DNA from: Liolophura sinensis
Lineage: Eukaryota; Mollusca; Polyplacophora; Chitonida; Chitonidae
Direction: 5' to 3'
Length of the DNA stretch: 64,000 bases
Assembly: GCF_032854445.1 (NCBI RefSeq)
Contig: NC_088305.1
Span: forward strand, 20,622,955-20,686,954
This document shows positions 63,278-64,000 of the stretch, piece by piece. Position numbers and translations under genes: made by a program. Below the pieces are notes generated by a model, which worked only from the letters and a program-made list of their open reading frames with translations, did no database searches and was not told the DNA's origin. Position 1 is the first letter of the stretch; the number at the start of each line of letters is the position of its first letter.

Positions 63278-64000
63278 GTAAGTTATATGGCATGTATGGG
63301 AAGGCATTCTTGGAAGAGTCCAGAATTCTCGCTGTTGTGAGAACCCCTGGAGCCTTGCAGGGATTCCTACCCGTCGAATCAATAGTTGAGTCGCAAAATG
63401 GAGTTTAAAACATTTTCACACCAATAAAAAACACTTTTAACAACAAAAGTAACTCTAATCAAATTAGTTGTTGATAACTGAATGTTGAAAAAAAATGAGA
63501 AAACTGAATTCGTAGAGCTAACATCTTAAAAACAAATTAAAAACGTTTTTCAGGGATCAGAAAATAAAGACATGTTATTTTTGGAAATTAAGTTGCCTTA
63601 TTGCGTTTCAAGTTGTAAAATGGATGTTATTAGAATATATAGATAATGGCACAGTAGAACATAAAATTTAGCTCAGTTTGTAAAATATATTTGAACTCAA
63701 TATGAACTCCAAATGGTGAGTAAATTTTTCTTTAACTCATTCAGCAAAACTCAATTCAGCAAAAATTTTTGGTCTCCAGCAAAAACTCAATTTTGAATTT
63801 AGGTTTGTAAAATTTGCACTTCTATGAATCTCTGCCATGGTGACAATATGTGGTCAGTGTTGCTCCTAGGATAATTTGTAACATTCTAACCTCCTTGAAG
63901 GACACTTTGCATCCATCAATGACATGTGAAAAGTTTGTCAGTGGCCACTCTGATTTCCTCAACCCATAAAATTGACTGCCGTCACACAATCGAAAAATTC
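63278..64000. other. CAPN7 intron 7, to window edge
   Basis: AT-rich sequence without a recognisable exon. The next CAPN7 exon (expected to continue DRWGKLPLS-like sequence) is not seen. Confidence 0.5.

Overview
This is metazoan nuclear DNA, most likely from a mollusc. The genes are split by GT-AG introns, the sequence is AT-rich, and there are no operons. Several short interspersed repeats typical of molluscan genomes recur: a tRNA-derived SINE ending in (AAAT)n, a second SINE ending in CACT repeats, and a third with a TTCATTCATT tail. The species cannot be named from sequence alone. Gene calls rest on recognising protein families by eye and on matching splice phases; no search was run.

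Four protein-coding genes are supported. (1) About 11.35 to 5.2 kb, minus strand: the first three coding exons of an EGF-receptor (ErbB) family tyrosine kinase (signal peptide plus receptor L1 domain), continuing off the left edge. (2) 18.475 to 34.858 kb, plus strand: a complete eight-exon SH3BP5-family gene (coiled-coil Rab11 exchange factor, Sab/REI-1), predicted at 598 aa. (3) 47.063 to 39.43 kb, minus strand: a three-exon gene for a secreted protein of about 798 aa, with a signal peptide, about 570 residues of coiled coil and two C-terminal SRCR domains, the second cut short. I know no named family with exactly this layout. (4) 55.458 kb to the right edge, plus strand: the 5' part of calpain-7 (CAPN7), covering the MIT-domain region, with two places where the reading frame does not join cleanly.

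Introns and spacers are dominated by repeats. Large minisatellites include a 72-bp array in EGFR intron 1, a 22-bp array at 15.7-17.4 kb, a 60-bp array in SH3BP5 intron 1, a 27-bp array in the SRCR-gene intron 1 and a 62-bp array in CAPN7 intron 4. Mobile DNA includes an almost intact Tc1-type transposon (49.626-51.158 kb) with perfect 29-bp terminal repeats and a single nonsense codon, an older internally deleted Tc1 relic (3.2-4.27 kb), a TA-flanked MITE family in three copies (one split by a SINE with a clear 12-bp target duplication), a second TIR element in two copies, and about twenty SINE copies.

A 200-N gap at 36.98-37.18 kb sits between two near-identical segments of about 830 bp, so that interval is either a recent tandem duplication or an assembly artefact. 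I found no CRISPR array, rRNA, convincing functional tRNA, reverse transcriptase or new multi-gene system. The most original items are the coiled-coil/SRCR protein, the CAPN7 frame breaks and the repeat biology.
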